Below are positions 12,726 through 20,447 of a DNA stretch of 23,639 nucleotides, in pieces (position 1 is the stretch's first letter; each line of letters starts with the position of its first letter). The notes beneath the pieces were generated by a model. That model was given only the letters and a program-made list of their open reading frames with translations. It was not told where the DNA came from and did no database searches. Made by a program: the position numbers and the translations under genes. The stretch lies in IMG/VR virus record IMGVR_UViG_3300025112_000195, positions 1-23,639 of that record. One strand, given 5' to 3'. Source of the stretch: a virus.

Positions 12726-13646
12726 ATGAGTTATGCAATAAGTAATCCTCCTCGTATGATCTCTCAAAGTGTTGGTGCCAATGGTGGCGACCTGTGGATG
12801 TACAAAGACGGCGACAGCCTGACAACTGTCGGCGGTGTCAATTACGTGTCTAATGCTGCCGATCTTGGTCTTAAAGCCGGTGATGCTGTTTTGCATATAG
12901 ATGAAACTTTGTTGACTACCACCCTTACAACTGCTGTTGCTCATCGCACCAGTGGTACTGCTAGTGGTGCGCTGTGTAGTGCCATTGAGCCAATCGGTGA
13001 AAGTTCCATTGCACTGCAAAGTGCGGGAACCGGTACCTTTGTGATCGACGATATTGTCACCTTTGATAACGATCCAGATACTGAGTATCGAATCACTACC
13101 GGTGATGCTGATATCTCAGGTGGTGGTACGTTGGTAGTCACACCTGTGTTGGTCAAGGCGACAGCAGTGGGTACGGGTATCAAGGTCAAATCGGGTGTTA
13201 TCAATCTTGCAACCGGCAAGACTGGTCGCAAAGTCCACGCATCGTCAGCAGCAACCCGACTGATCCAACCGTCGGAATCTGGTGACATGTTCTTGATGGA
13301 CAGTGCTGCTGGTCAGTCGTTCACTCTGCCGGAAGCTGTTGTTGGTCTGAAGTATAGTTTCCTGGTCACGGTCGATCTGACATCGAACGCTTATGCGGTG
13401 CTTTGCAGCACGGCAACAGCCGGTGATTTCATGGTCGGTGCCATGCAGGGTAATATCGAAGGTGCCGCAACAGGTGAGACTCACTTTGCCAACGGCAGTA
13501 CCCACCTTGGGATGTCCATGAACAAGACCACTACTGGTGGTTTGATCGGTACATGGTTCGAGGTCGAGTGTATTTCTACGGTCTTGTGGGCGGTCACAGG
13601 CGTTGCGTCCTGTACGGCTACCCCCGCAACCCCGTTTACTACATAA
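12726..13646 (+). CDS. Capsid decoration-type beta protein, copy 1 (306 aa)
   Basis: The protein is Thr-, Ser-, Gly- and Ala-rich and all-beta. Residues about 30-60 (KAGDAVLHID) precede a core at about 68-190 that includes FVIDDIVTF, a DTEYRITTG strand and TLVVTPVLVKA. A C-terminal jellyroll-like part starts at LPEAVVGLKYSFLV near 200-213. The core strands resemble the small beta domain used by phage decoration or cement proteins and by capsid insertion domains. It directly follows the major capsid protein. GGGAGG is placed about 8 bases before the ATG. The next gene is its paralog: the cores are nearly identical in protein while both termini differ. A head decoration or head-fibre role is likely, not proven. 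Confidence 0.7.
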   Translation: MSYAISNPPRMISQSVGANGGDLWMYKDGDSLTTVGGVNYVSNAADLGLKAGDAVLHIDETLLTTTLTTAVAHRTSGTASGALCSAIEPIGESSIALQSAGTGTFVIDDIVTFDNDPDTEYRITTGDADISGGGTLVVTPVLVKATAVGTGIKVKSGVINLATGKTGRKVHASSAATRLIQPSESGDMFLMDSAAGQSFTLPEAVVGLKYSFLVTVDLTSNAYAVLCSTATAGDFMVGAMQGNIEGAATGETHFANGSTHLGMSMNKTTTGGLIGTWFEVECISTVLWAVTGVASCTATPATPFTT

Positions 13647-13659
13647 ACGGATAACCAAA

Positions 13660-13679
13660 GGTGCGTCTTCGGGCGCACC
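13660..13679 (+). other. UUCG-tetraloop hairpin between the decoration paralogs
   Basis: GGTGCGTC at 13660-13667 pairs with GGCGCACC at 13672-13679 around the loop TTCG. This gives an eight-pair stem (one G-U) closed by C(UUCG)G, an exceptionally stable RNA hairpin. No T-run follows; instead AGGAG of the next gene starts within two bases. A mRNA stability or RNase-barrier element is more likely than a terminator. Confidence 0.7.
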
Positions 13680-13691
13680 CAGGAGATTAAA

Positions 13692-14618
13692 ATGACTTAT
13701 GTAATAGCTAATCCTCCTCGACTGGTTACCCAAAGTGTTGGTGCCAATGGTGGTGATCTGTGGGTGTATAAAGATGGCGACACGCTGAACAGCGTTGCCG
13801 CTGTAAACTACGTGTCCAATGCTGCTGATCTTGGTCTTAAAGCCGGTGACGCAGTACTGCATGTAGACACTACCGACTTGGTTACCAATCTGTTAACGGC
13901 AGTTGCCCATCGTACCAGTGGTACCGCGAGTGGTGCCCTGTGCAGTGCTATCGAGCCAATCGGTGAGAGTTCCATTGCACTACAGAGTGCGGGAACCGGT
14001 ACGTTTCTGATTGACGATATCGTAACCTTCGATAATGATCTGGATACTGAGTATCGTATCACCACGGGTGACGCTGATATTTCCGGTGGTGGCACGTTGG
14101 TGATCACGCCTGTGTTGGTCAAGGCGACTGCGGTTGGCACGGGTATTAAGGTCAAATCAGGTGTGGTCAATCTGTCAACCGGTAAGACTGGGCGCAAAGT
14201 TCATGCGTCGTCACCAGCAACCCGACTGATCCAACCGTCGGAATCTGGCGACATGTTCCTGTTCGATAGCGCAGATGGTCAGGTGTTCACGCTGCCAACG
14301 GCAGTTGTCGGTCTGAAGTATAGTTTTATGACGACCGTAACTGTGACTGCGGCCGATACTTACGGACTGCTAACCAGTACGGCAACAGCCGGTGATTTCT
14401 TTGCCGGTGCTGTCATAGTATCTGTAGAAGGAAGCGGTAGTGAGAATGACACTTACTTTGCAGATGGTGCTGCTGATCTAGGTGTTGTGTCAAACGGATC
14501 GACTACAGGTGGTCTGATCGGTGGCTGGATTGAAATCGAGTGTCTAACAACAGCAGTTTGGTCGATCAAGGCTGTTCTTAATGGCACCGGTACAATCACC
14601 ACTCCGCTCACCACATAG
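13692..14618 (+). CDS. Capsid decoration-type beta protein, copy 2 (308 aa)
   Basis: This is the tandem paralog of the preceding gene. From about residue 68 to 190 the two proteins differ at only a handful of positions, mostly conservative. The first 65 residues are moderately similar, and the last 100 diverge clearly (here DSADGQVFTLPTAVVGLKYSF, then a different ending). The same architecture applies: N-terminal strand region, conserved beta core, C-terminal beta domain. Most differences in the core are synonymous, which points to an old duplication kept by selection. AGGAG lies about 6 bases before the ATG, just after the tetraloop hairpin. Two related proteins could occupy different sites on the capsid, or present different outer surfaces on a common capsid-binding core. 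Confidence 0.7.
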   Translation: MTYVIANPPRLVTQSVGANGGDLWVYKDGDTLNSVAAVNYVSNAADLGLKAGDAVLHVDTTDLVTNLLTAVAHRTSGTASGALCSAIEPIGESSIALQSAGTGTFLIDDIVTFDNDLDTEYRITTGDADISGGGTLVITPVLVKATAVGTGIKVKSGVVNLSTGKTGRKVHASSPATRLIQPSESGDMFLFDSADGQVFTLPTAVVGLKYSFMTTVTVTAADTYGLLTSTATAGDFFAGAVIVSVEGSGSENDTYFADGAADLGVVSNGSTTGGLIGGWIEIECLTTAVWSIKAVLNGTGTITTPLTT

Positions 14619-14624
14619 TAATTC

Positions 14625-14646
14625 GGTGCGCCTTTCGGGGCGCATC
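14625..14646 (+). terminator. GC-rich hairpin after the decoration genes, possible weak terminator
   Basis: GGTGCGCC at 14625-14632 pairs with GGCGCATC at 14639-14646 around TTTCGG, with one G-U pair in the stem. A U-G closing pair would again leave a UUCG loop. ATCTTTTG follows at once, so partial termination is possible. The sequence resembles the hairpin after copy 1. Confidence 0.55.
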
Positions 14647-14670
14647 ATCTTTTGAAGAAAGGAAAGTAAA

Positions 14671-15171
14671 ATGAGCGAAGTACAAGTTGAAGAAAGAAAG
14701 TTAGATCCACTCAAACCCAAAGACTTGGAGTTTGGAGTTCATGCGTATCAGGCATATAGTTGTCGGGTTGCCGCAGGTATTACACCTGAAGACCTGGTGA
14801 AGAAAGAATTTTGGGCGTTCGTTGTCCCCAGGCTAAAGATGGGTGCAGAGATCAGAGTAATACCTGTTGATTTTTCTTATCACGCAGTGCTTTTGGTCAC
14901 GTATACGGATGGCAAAAACATCAGACTGAAGATGTTATCACTCACCCAACTTGACGATGTGAAGCCTGATGTTAAATCGGACAAGTCCAAAGACTTCAAG
15001 TTAGTGATGCGCGGCCAGCAAAAGTGGTGCATACAACGACTTGATGATGGTGAGTTCATCAAAGAAATGATTCCAACCAAACAAGAAGCAACCGTGTGGC
15101 TTGATAAGTATATCCTCGCTCTCGATGGTGACACTGACGCAGAGGGGTTTTTAACTAAGCTGGAGTACTAA
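14671..15171 (+). CDS. Conserved hypothetical phage structural-type protein (166 aa)
   Basis: The protein contains HAYQAYSCRVAAGITPEDL near 24-42, then FWAFVVPRLKMGAEIRVI near 47-64 and YHAVLLVTY. This matches a recurring small podophage protein found between capsid and tail-adaptor genes, whose exact role is unknown to me. It appears to be a small alpha/beta fold with a charged KSDKSKD linker near 102-108. AAGGAAAG precedes the ATG. The first 12 bases of the gene equal those of the scaffold gene (MSEV start). The adaptor gene starts three bases after its stop. A connector- or tail-associated role is inferred from position. Confidence 0.6.
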   Translation: MSEVQVEERKLDPLKPKDLEFGVHAYQAYSCRVAAGITPEDLVKKEFWAFVVPRLKMGAEIRVIPVDFSYHAVLLVTYTDGKNIRLKMLSLTQLDDVKPDVKSDKSKDFKLVMRGQQKWCIQRLDDGEFIKEMIPTKQEATVWLDKYILALDGDTDAEGFLTKLEY

Positions 15172-15174
15172 TTC

Positions 15175-16923
15175 ATGGCTGTTACAAAACTCAGCCTCTA
15201 CAATGATGCGCTCTTGCTGGTCGGGGAACGTGCCCTCTCAAGTGATACAGAGGATGTTCCGGTACGTTATGATCTGGATCGTGCATATGACGATCCAGAC
15301 GCTAACGACTACTGTCTGGAACTGGTCAAGCCTAAGTTCGCAATGCTGGTGGGCAAACTCAGCCCAGGTACGGTAGCGACCAACCACGGACTGGCTCAGA
15401 CGTATGCGTTTCCGGCAGCATACATTGCGTTTGTTGAAGTCTACGATACCGCAGAACTCGATGAGGTAATTCACCGTTATATCATTGAGGATCGGACGCT
15501 CTACTGTGATGTAGATACAAACATCTGGTTGCGGTACATTCAAAGTGGTATAGCACTTGCCAACTGGACCCCGACGTTTGCCAGTGTGGTAGCCTGTTAT
15601 CTGGCTAAGTCAATCGCGCCACGGGTCGCACCGCAGAAACTGATCAGTTTGGAAGAACTGTTTCTCAGTCGGGTGCAAGCGGCGATCACACTTGAGGGTG
15701 CCAAGGAAACTCAGCCACGTCCACCGTCGTCCACGGTAACGCTGACCAGTGACTATCAGAATGTTTATAACGGTGCGCTCAATCTCATGGGTAAGCCTCA
15801 CATCATCAGCACCAATGATGATTCTGAGATACGGGTCGCACTGGACTCGATCATCGACAGTGGTGCGGTCAACTACCTGTACGAGATTACCAAACCCAAG
15901 TTCGCACTTGAGACTAACAGGCTGACATCCTCATCGACCAGTGCCAATCACGATCTTGACAACGTGTTTACTTTGCCTTCTGACTACCTGGCAATCTGTG
16001 AACTACATGCCGATCCGCTGATGGACGAACCAATCACCCAGTATTTGATCGAGGGTCGGACGATTGCCTGTAAGTACGAAACGATCTACTTGCGGTTTAT
16101 TTCCAGCAGTCCAGCGACCAGTGACTGGACCCCAGGTTACAAACAGTTGTTGTCAGCTTATCTGGCCGATCAAATCAAGGCCCGATTTGTCGAAGACGCT
16201 GAACTTCGTAAGGACATCACCGCTACATTCTCTGTCCGACTGAACTACCTGATCAAACATGAAGGGTTCAAGGAATCGGATCGAGGCACCAGAACAACAG
16301 CTACAATCGACGACGAATGGCGCAAGATATATAACAAGGCGTTTTTCATCTTGGGACTCGATGAGATAGTATCCAACGACGACGATTCGCCCCGTCGCAC
16401 CAAGGCAGATGTGTCGGTCGGTATGGGCATTGTCAACGCTACTCTGGAAGATATCGGTTGGGCGTTTGCGATGACCGGCCAGGAGATAACCTACGATCCG
16501 TCGTTAGAACCAGGGTGGGGGCATAACAGGGTGTACGCTCATCCTAGTGACATGCACCGACTGGGCGGTGTCTTTCAGGATGAGTTCTTCACTACCCCAC
16601 TGAAGGACTACGAAGATGACAATGGTTACTGGTTCTGCGGATTGGACACGATCTATGTCAAGTACGTCAAGACCAGTTTCATGACAGCACCCAGTAGCTG
16701 GCCGCAGTATTTCGCCAATCTCGTTGCTGCCAATATTGCAATTGAGATCGGCCCCAGTCTAAGCGGCAATGTGGATAACGCAGTCGCACGACAGGACCAG
16801 TTCAAACGTGAGGCACGGTCAACGGATGCTATGACCGGCTCACCCCAACACATCAGAGAAGGCAGATGGGTGAGATCGAGGTCAAGCGGTCGGTCTACCG
16901 GCTTGCGTAATGGTAGACCTTAA
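15175..16923 (+). CDS. Tail adaptor (T7 gp11-like) with three tandem domains
   Basis: T7 gp11 (tail tubular protein A) is about 196 residues; this protein has 582 and reads as three copies of that domain. Repeats begin at Y9, Y198 and Y386 (YNDAL, YNGAL, YNKAF), spaced 189 and 188 residues. Each has the same order: a Tyr-Asn-x-Ala helix, an acidic turn, W/KPKFA-like helix, F-P-x-Y/D hydrophobic strand (FPAAYIAF, LPSDYLAI, HPSDMHRL), R/Y-YI-E-x-x-I/L-Y-x-K/D strand, then W-P/T-x-F and AxxIA helix. The gp11 ring joins the connector to the nozzle. Repeats 1 and 2 are closer to each other than to repeat 3, and the C-terminus after 560 is Arg- and Ser-rich. GGAG lies about 9 bases before the ATG. 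The single frame is intact, so this is a fusion or triplication, not a frameshift. Confidence 0.85.
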   Translation: MAVTKLSLYNDALLLVGERALSSDTEDVPVRYDLDRAYDDPDANDYCLELVKPKFAMLVGKLSPGTVATNHGLAQTYAFPAAYIAFVEVYDTAELDEVIHRYIIEDRTLYCDVDTNIWLRYIQSGIALANWTPTFASVVACYLAKSIAPRVAPQKLISLEELFLSRVQAAITLEGAKETQPRPPSSTVTLTSDYQNVYNGALNLMGKPHIISTNDDSEIRVALDSIIDSGAVNYLYEITKPKFALETNRLTSSSTSANHDLDNVFTLPSDYLAICELHADPLMDEPITQYLIEGRTIACKYETIYLRFISSSPATSDWTPGYKQLLSAYLADQIKARFVEDAELRKDITATFSVRLNYLIKHEGFKESDRGTRTTATIDDEWRKIYNKAFFILGLDEIVSNDDDSPRRTKADVSVGMGIVNATLEDIGWAFAMTGQEITYDPSLEPGWGHNRVYAHPSDMHRLGGVFQDEFFTTPLKDYEDDNGYWFCGLDTIYVKYVKTSFMTAPSSWPQYFANLVAANIAIEIGPSLSGNVDNAVARQDQFKREARSTDAMTGSPQHIREGRWVRSRSSGRSTGLRNGRP

Positions 16924-16925
16924 TT

Positions 16926-19667
16926 ATGTCAGTCCCAGTCCGTCAATACGGGAACAAGTTCAATCGTGGTGAGATAGACGCACTCGCAATAGCGAGGGAT
17001 GATATTGTCAAGGTCAACACCTCCGGCACCTTGATGGAAAATTTCATGCCGATCCGTCTTGGTCCCATGATGTTTCGGCCAGGGTTTGAGTACATCGGTG
17101 AACATGCCGATGCTACCGATGTCTATAACATTCCTTTTGTGGCGTCAACTTCCGATACCGCAAGTTTAGAATTCACCGACAATCTGTTGCGCGTGTGGGT
17201 GTCTGACGCACTTCTCGCCGCCGTTACCCGAAACACTACAATCGCCAATGGTACGTTTGATGCTAATGTGACCAGTTGGACAGATGCTGATGGGACTGGT
17301 GCAACCAGTGTATGGGTGGCTGGTGGATACTGTGGACTTACTGGTACTGGTACTGAGTCTGCTGTTAGATATCAAGGAACATCAGCATGGGACACTGCGG
17401 CAGAGCATCGATTACGAATAATTATCAAAGATGCTCCTGTACTGGTTGAAATAGGTAACACAGTTGCTGCAACTCCTGCCGCACATACTGCTGATATTTT
17501 TTCTGGTATTCTTGGACCAGGCACCCATTCATTAGTGTTTACTCCAACCGCTGACATTGATATTACATTTAGTAACTCAAGCAAGCAAAGAGCATTAGTT
17601 GACAGTGTAGCGTTTGAAACTACTGGTACTTTTTCGCTCCCCACATCGGTAGCCGAAGCAAACCTGCCAACAATCAGGTACGCCCAGTCTGCCGATGTGG
17701 TTTTTGTTGCATACTCAGGCGGTCAGCAATTCAAGATCGAGCGTCGTAGTACAGGGTCATGGTCGATTGTCGATTATAAACCGCTTGATGGCCCTTTTGG
17801 GTTTATCAATTCCACCGATGTAACATTGGCACCTGGTGCGTTGTCTGGCGGTAATCAAACTTTGACGGCCAGTAAAGCCTATTTCAATTCAAACGATGTT
17901 GGGTCTATTTTTAAACTGGTATCTCAAGGCCAAGAGGTGACAGCAACTCTGACAGCCCAAAGTACAGGGACAGGGTCAATACGTGTAACAGGTGTTGAAG
18001 CATCCCGAATATTTATCATTATAGTGACAGGTATTGTTGACTCAACGATTACCTTGCAGCGGTCAACGGATGATTCTACTTGGACAGACGTTGAGTCGTA
18101 TGGCACTGTACAAATTAAGAATTTTGATGACGGGTTTGACAATTCAATTCTCTATTATCGATTACACATCAAGACCGGTGATTACGGGACGGATACAGTT
18201 GCTGCATCGTTAGAATATGAAGGTGGTTCAGTTGAAGGCATTGGCCTGGTTACTAGCTACAGCTCAACTACAATTGTCAACATCAATATCGTGATTGATT
18301 TTGGTCGAACAGACGCTACCCGTGACTGGTATCGAGGTGAGTGGAATACGAAGTCTGACGGCACCAGTGGCTACCCGACCGCTGTTGCATTGTATGAAGG
18401 CAGGTTGTGGTGGGGTGGTCGTACAAAGGCATGGGGGTCGGTGTCAGACGCATTCACGTCATATGATGACACGATTTCAGGAGATTCAGCGGCAATACCT
18501 AAGACTATTGGTTTCGGTCCTGTTGACAATGTTGAATGGTTGTTGCCGCTGAATCGACTGATCATGGGTATTGCATCAGATGAACTGTCTGTCCGATCCA
18601 ACAGTTTTGGTGATGTACTGACACCCAGTAACACTAACATCAAACGTGGGTCCAGTCAGGGTGCGGGAGGTCGAGAACCTGTTGCTGTGAACGGTCGAGG
18701 ATATTTTATTCAACGGTCATTACAGAAGATCTACGAACTTGAATATGAATACAACCAGGACATTCATGATTCAGCCGATTTAACCGTACTGAATCCCAAT
18801 ATATTGAGTGCAGGGGTTAAGCGAATAGCAGTAACCATGCAGCCGGAAATACGGATATACGTCGTATTGGATGACGGTGAGGCGAGAGTTTTTCTGATGG
18901 ACAAGTCAGAGGATGTAATGGCGTGGAGTCGAATCATAACTGCCGGATCGGACACCATTGAAGATGTCCATGTGTTGCCAGCCACTGGTGAGGACCGTGT
19001 GTATTTTTCTGTTATCAGAGGAGGTGGTCATTATCTTGAGAAGATGGCGTTGTTCAGCGAAGCAATTGGTGGCAGCACATCCAAGCACACGGACTCATTT
19101 AAAACGTATACATCACCTGGGAGTGCAGTTCTCACAGGGTTAGATCATATTGAAGGTGAAACAGTCCATGTGTGGGCTGATGGTGCGTATGAGGGCACCT
19201 ATACTGTAGCAAGCAATCAGATCACGGTCGGATCGGCAGCGTACACTAACGTGGTCGTTGGGATGCGGTACACTGCCAATTACACATCGTCGAAGTTGGG
19301 TAATGGAAAGTATTCGACCTTGACCTACGATAAGCGAGTGGTTAACACAGGGTTCATTCTGCAAAACTACTGGCCGAATGGTTTGTTGGTCGGGCCGGAC
19401 TCATCGAACTTGAAAGCGTTTCCCGATATTGAAGACGGTAAGGCAGTGGTGCTGACAGCTACATTATCAGCATACGATCATAAACCGTTCACGTTTGATG
19501 GTGTAATGGAAACCGATCCGCGTATTCATCTTCAGGCGGTCAATCCGGTAACGATCAAGGCAATGTCATACGGACTGGATGAAAGCAATGATCCGACTCA
19601 ACAAGAAATGTTAGCAAACAGACAATTGGATTATTACGGTGCAGATAAGACCGATGATACAGAGTGA
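16926..19667 (+). CDS. Tail nozzle (T7 gp12-like, tail tubular protein B)
   Basis: The 913-residue protein starts with a short motif used by nozzle proteins: N/F-x-P-I/R-x-G-P near 39-47 and RPGFEYIG at 51-58. A long beta-rich body follows with VALYEGRLWWGG at 487-498 and SDAFTSYDD at 507-515, typical of this family. T7 gp12 is about 794 residues; the excess of roughly 120 matches an apparent insertion at about 104-232 (starts TIANGTFDANVTSW), a pattern common in galactose-binding-like or carbohydrate-binding beta domains. The nozzle forms the short tail tube below the adaptor and bears fibre sites. The gene begins two bases after the adaptor stop. No fibre gene is seen elsewhere in the window except the short one at 4576. 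Confidence 0.85.
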   Translation: MSVPVRQYGNKFNRGEIDALAIARDDIVKVNTSGTLMENFMPIRLGPMMFRPGFEYIGEHADATDVYNIPFVASTSDTASLEFTDNLLRVWVSDALLAAVTRNTTIANGTFDANVTSWTDADGTGATSVWVAGGYCGLTGTGTESAVRYQGTSAWDTAAEHRLRIIIKDAPVLVEIGNTVAATPAAHTADIFSGILGPGTHSLVFTPTADIDITFSNSSKQRALVDSVAFETTGTFSLPTSVAEANLPTIRYAQSADVVFVAYSGGQQFKIERRSTGSWSIVDYKPLDGPFGFINSTDVTLAPGALSGGNQTLTASKAYFNSNDVGSIFKLVSQGQEVTATLTAQSTGTGSIRVTGVEASRIFIIIVTGIVDSTITLQRSTDDSTWTDVESYGTVQIKNFDDGFDNSILYYRLHIKTGDYGTDTVAASLEYEGGSVEGIGLVTSYSSTTIVNINIVIDFGRTDATRDWYRGEWNTKSDGTSGYPTAVALYEGRLWWGGRTKAWGSVSDAFTSYDDTISGDSAAIPKTIGFGPVDNVEWLLPLNRLIMGIASDELSVRSNSFGDVLTPSNTNIKRGSSQGAGGREPVAVNGRGYFIQRSLQKIYELEYEYNQDIHDSADLTVLNPNILSAGVKRIAVTMQPEIRIYVVLDDGEARVFLMDKSEDVMAWSRIITAGSDTIEDVHVLPATGEDRVYFSVIRGGGHYLEKMALFSEAIGGSTSKHTDSFKTYTSPGSAVLTGLDHIEGETVHVWADGAYEGTYTVASNQITVGSAAYTNVVVGMRYTANYTSSKLGNGKYSTLTYDKRVVNTGFILQNYWPNGLLVGPDSSNLKAFPDIEDGKAVVLTATLSAYDHKPFTFDGVMETDPRIHLQAVNPVTIKAMSYGLDESNDPTQQEMLANRQLDYYGADKTDDTE

Positions 19668-19995
19668 TCTTGTTGCTCAATATGGGTTTGGGTTTCCGTA
19701 CTCAGTGCGGGGATTTGCTGCTGAACATGACGGTGAAGTTGTGGGTGTGGCAGGGATCATGTACTCAAAACCACCTCAGTGCTTTAGCAAGTTGGATGAC
19801 ATAGTGAAGAACTTTCCACGGTCGGTTGTGGTAGCTATGCGAGTGATCAGGGAGTTGTTGGATCGACAGACTGTACCAGTGTACGCAACACCGGATAAAG
19901 ACGAACCGACTGCCAATAAATTCTTGAAGCATGTCGGATTTAGAGAAACTGAAATGACAGGAGTGTGGAAATGGGTGCAGAAACAGCCATCATAG
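19639..19995 (+). CDS. GNAT-fold protein in the T7 gp13 position (118 aa)
   Basis: The 118-residue protein begins QIRPMIQSDL, the usual first strand of GNAT acetyltransferases. It has GEVVGVAGIMY near 32-42 and ends with ANKFLKHVGFRE near 92-103, the family's typical C-terminal helix-turn. A clear acetyl-CoA pyrophosphate loop (Q/R-x-x-G-x-G/A) is missing. T7 gp13 and relatives also have a GNAT-related fold and act in virion morphogenesis, which fits the order nozzle, this gene, then gp14- to gp16-like genes. I use the GTG at 19639 because it gives the full first strand and GGA lies about 8 bases upstream; an ATG at 19654 is the alternative. It overlaps the nozzle gene by 29 bases. Confidence 0.75.
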   Translation: MQIRPMIQSDLVAQYGFGFPYSVRGFAAEHDGEVVGVAGIMYSKPPQCFSKLDDIVKNFPRSVVVAMRVIRELLDRQTVPVYATPDKDEPTANKFLKHVGFRETEMTGVWKWVQKQPS

Positions 19996-20447
19996 CGGCA
20001 ATGGTCGCTGCAACAGTCGTTTCTGCTGCTGGAACAATGCAACAAGGTAAGGCAGCGGATCGGGCAGCACGATTTGAAGCCCGTCAGCGTGAACGTCAAG
20101 CCAAACGAGAATTTGCTGCTGGTACTCGTGAGTCACATGAGGCAAAGCGTCGTAGTGACAAGCTTATATCTGACATGAGGGCGCAAGCAGCGGCCAGTGG
20201 TGGTACGACAGATGACCCAGGTATGACCAGAGATTTTGCTGAAGCTGGTACTGTGGGGAAGTATAACGCACTGGCGGCAATGTATGACGCTGAGAGTCGG
20301 GCGCAGGGGCGCAGGTTTCAAGCGAAGGCCCGACGGCTTGAAGGTAAGAACGCTAAGACGGCAAGTCGGTGGAGAGCAATGTCCACTGTGCTTAGTGGTG
20401 CTAGTAGGGTGGGTTCTGCGGGATACGATATGGGGACGTGGGGATAA
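19971..20447 (+). CDS. Internal core protein, T7 gp14-like (158 aa)
   Basis: The start ATG at 19971 has AGGAG seven bases upstream, favouring it over the GTG at 19965. Residues about 3-22 are hydrophobic and Ala-rich (TAIIAAMVAATVVSAAG). The rest is a basic helical protein rich in Arg, Lys and Ala with Gly-rich breaks, including REFAAGTRESHEAKRRSDKL in about residues 45-65. T7 gp14 is about 196 residues, also with a hydrophobic N-terminus, and is ejected with DNA to form the outer-membrane channel. Order and composition support this role. It overlaps the GNAT gene by 25 bases, and its stop overlaps the next start as TAATG. Confidence 0.7.
   Translation: MGAETAIIAAMVAATVVSAAGTMQQGKAADRAARFEARQRERQAKREFAAGTRESHEAKRRSDKLISDMRAQAAASGGTTDDPGMTRDFAEAGTVGKYNALAAMYDAESRAQGRRFQAKARRLEGKNAKTASRWRAMSTVLSGASRVGSAGYDMGTWG

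Noticed and set aside
13245-13862. Leftward open frame of 205 codons across the decoration genes
   Set aside because: It spans two paralogous rightward genes and the intergenic hairpin; it is a by-product of their codon bias.
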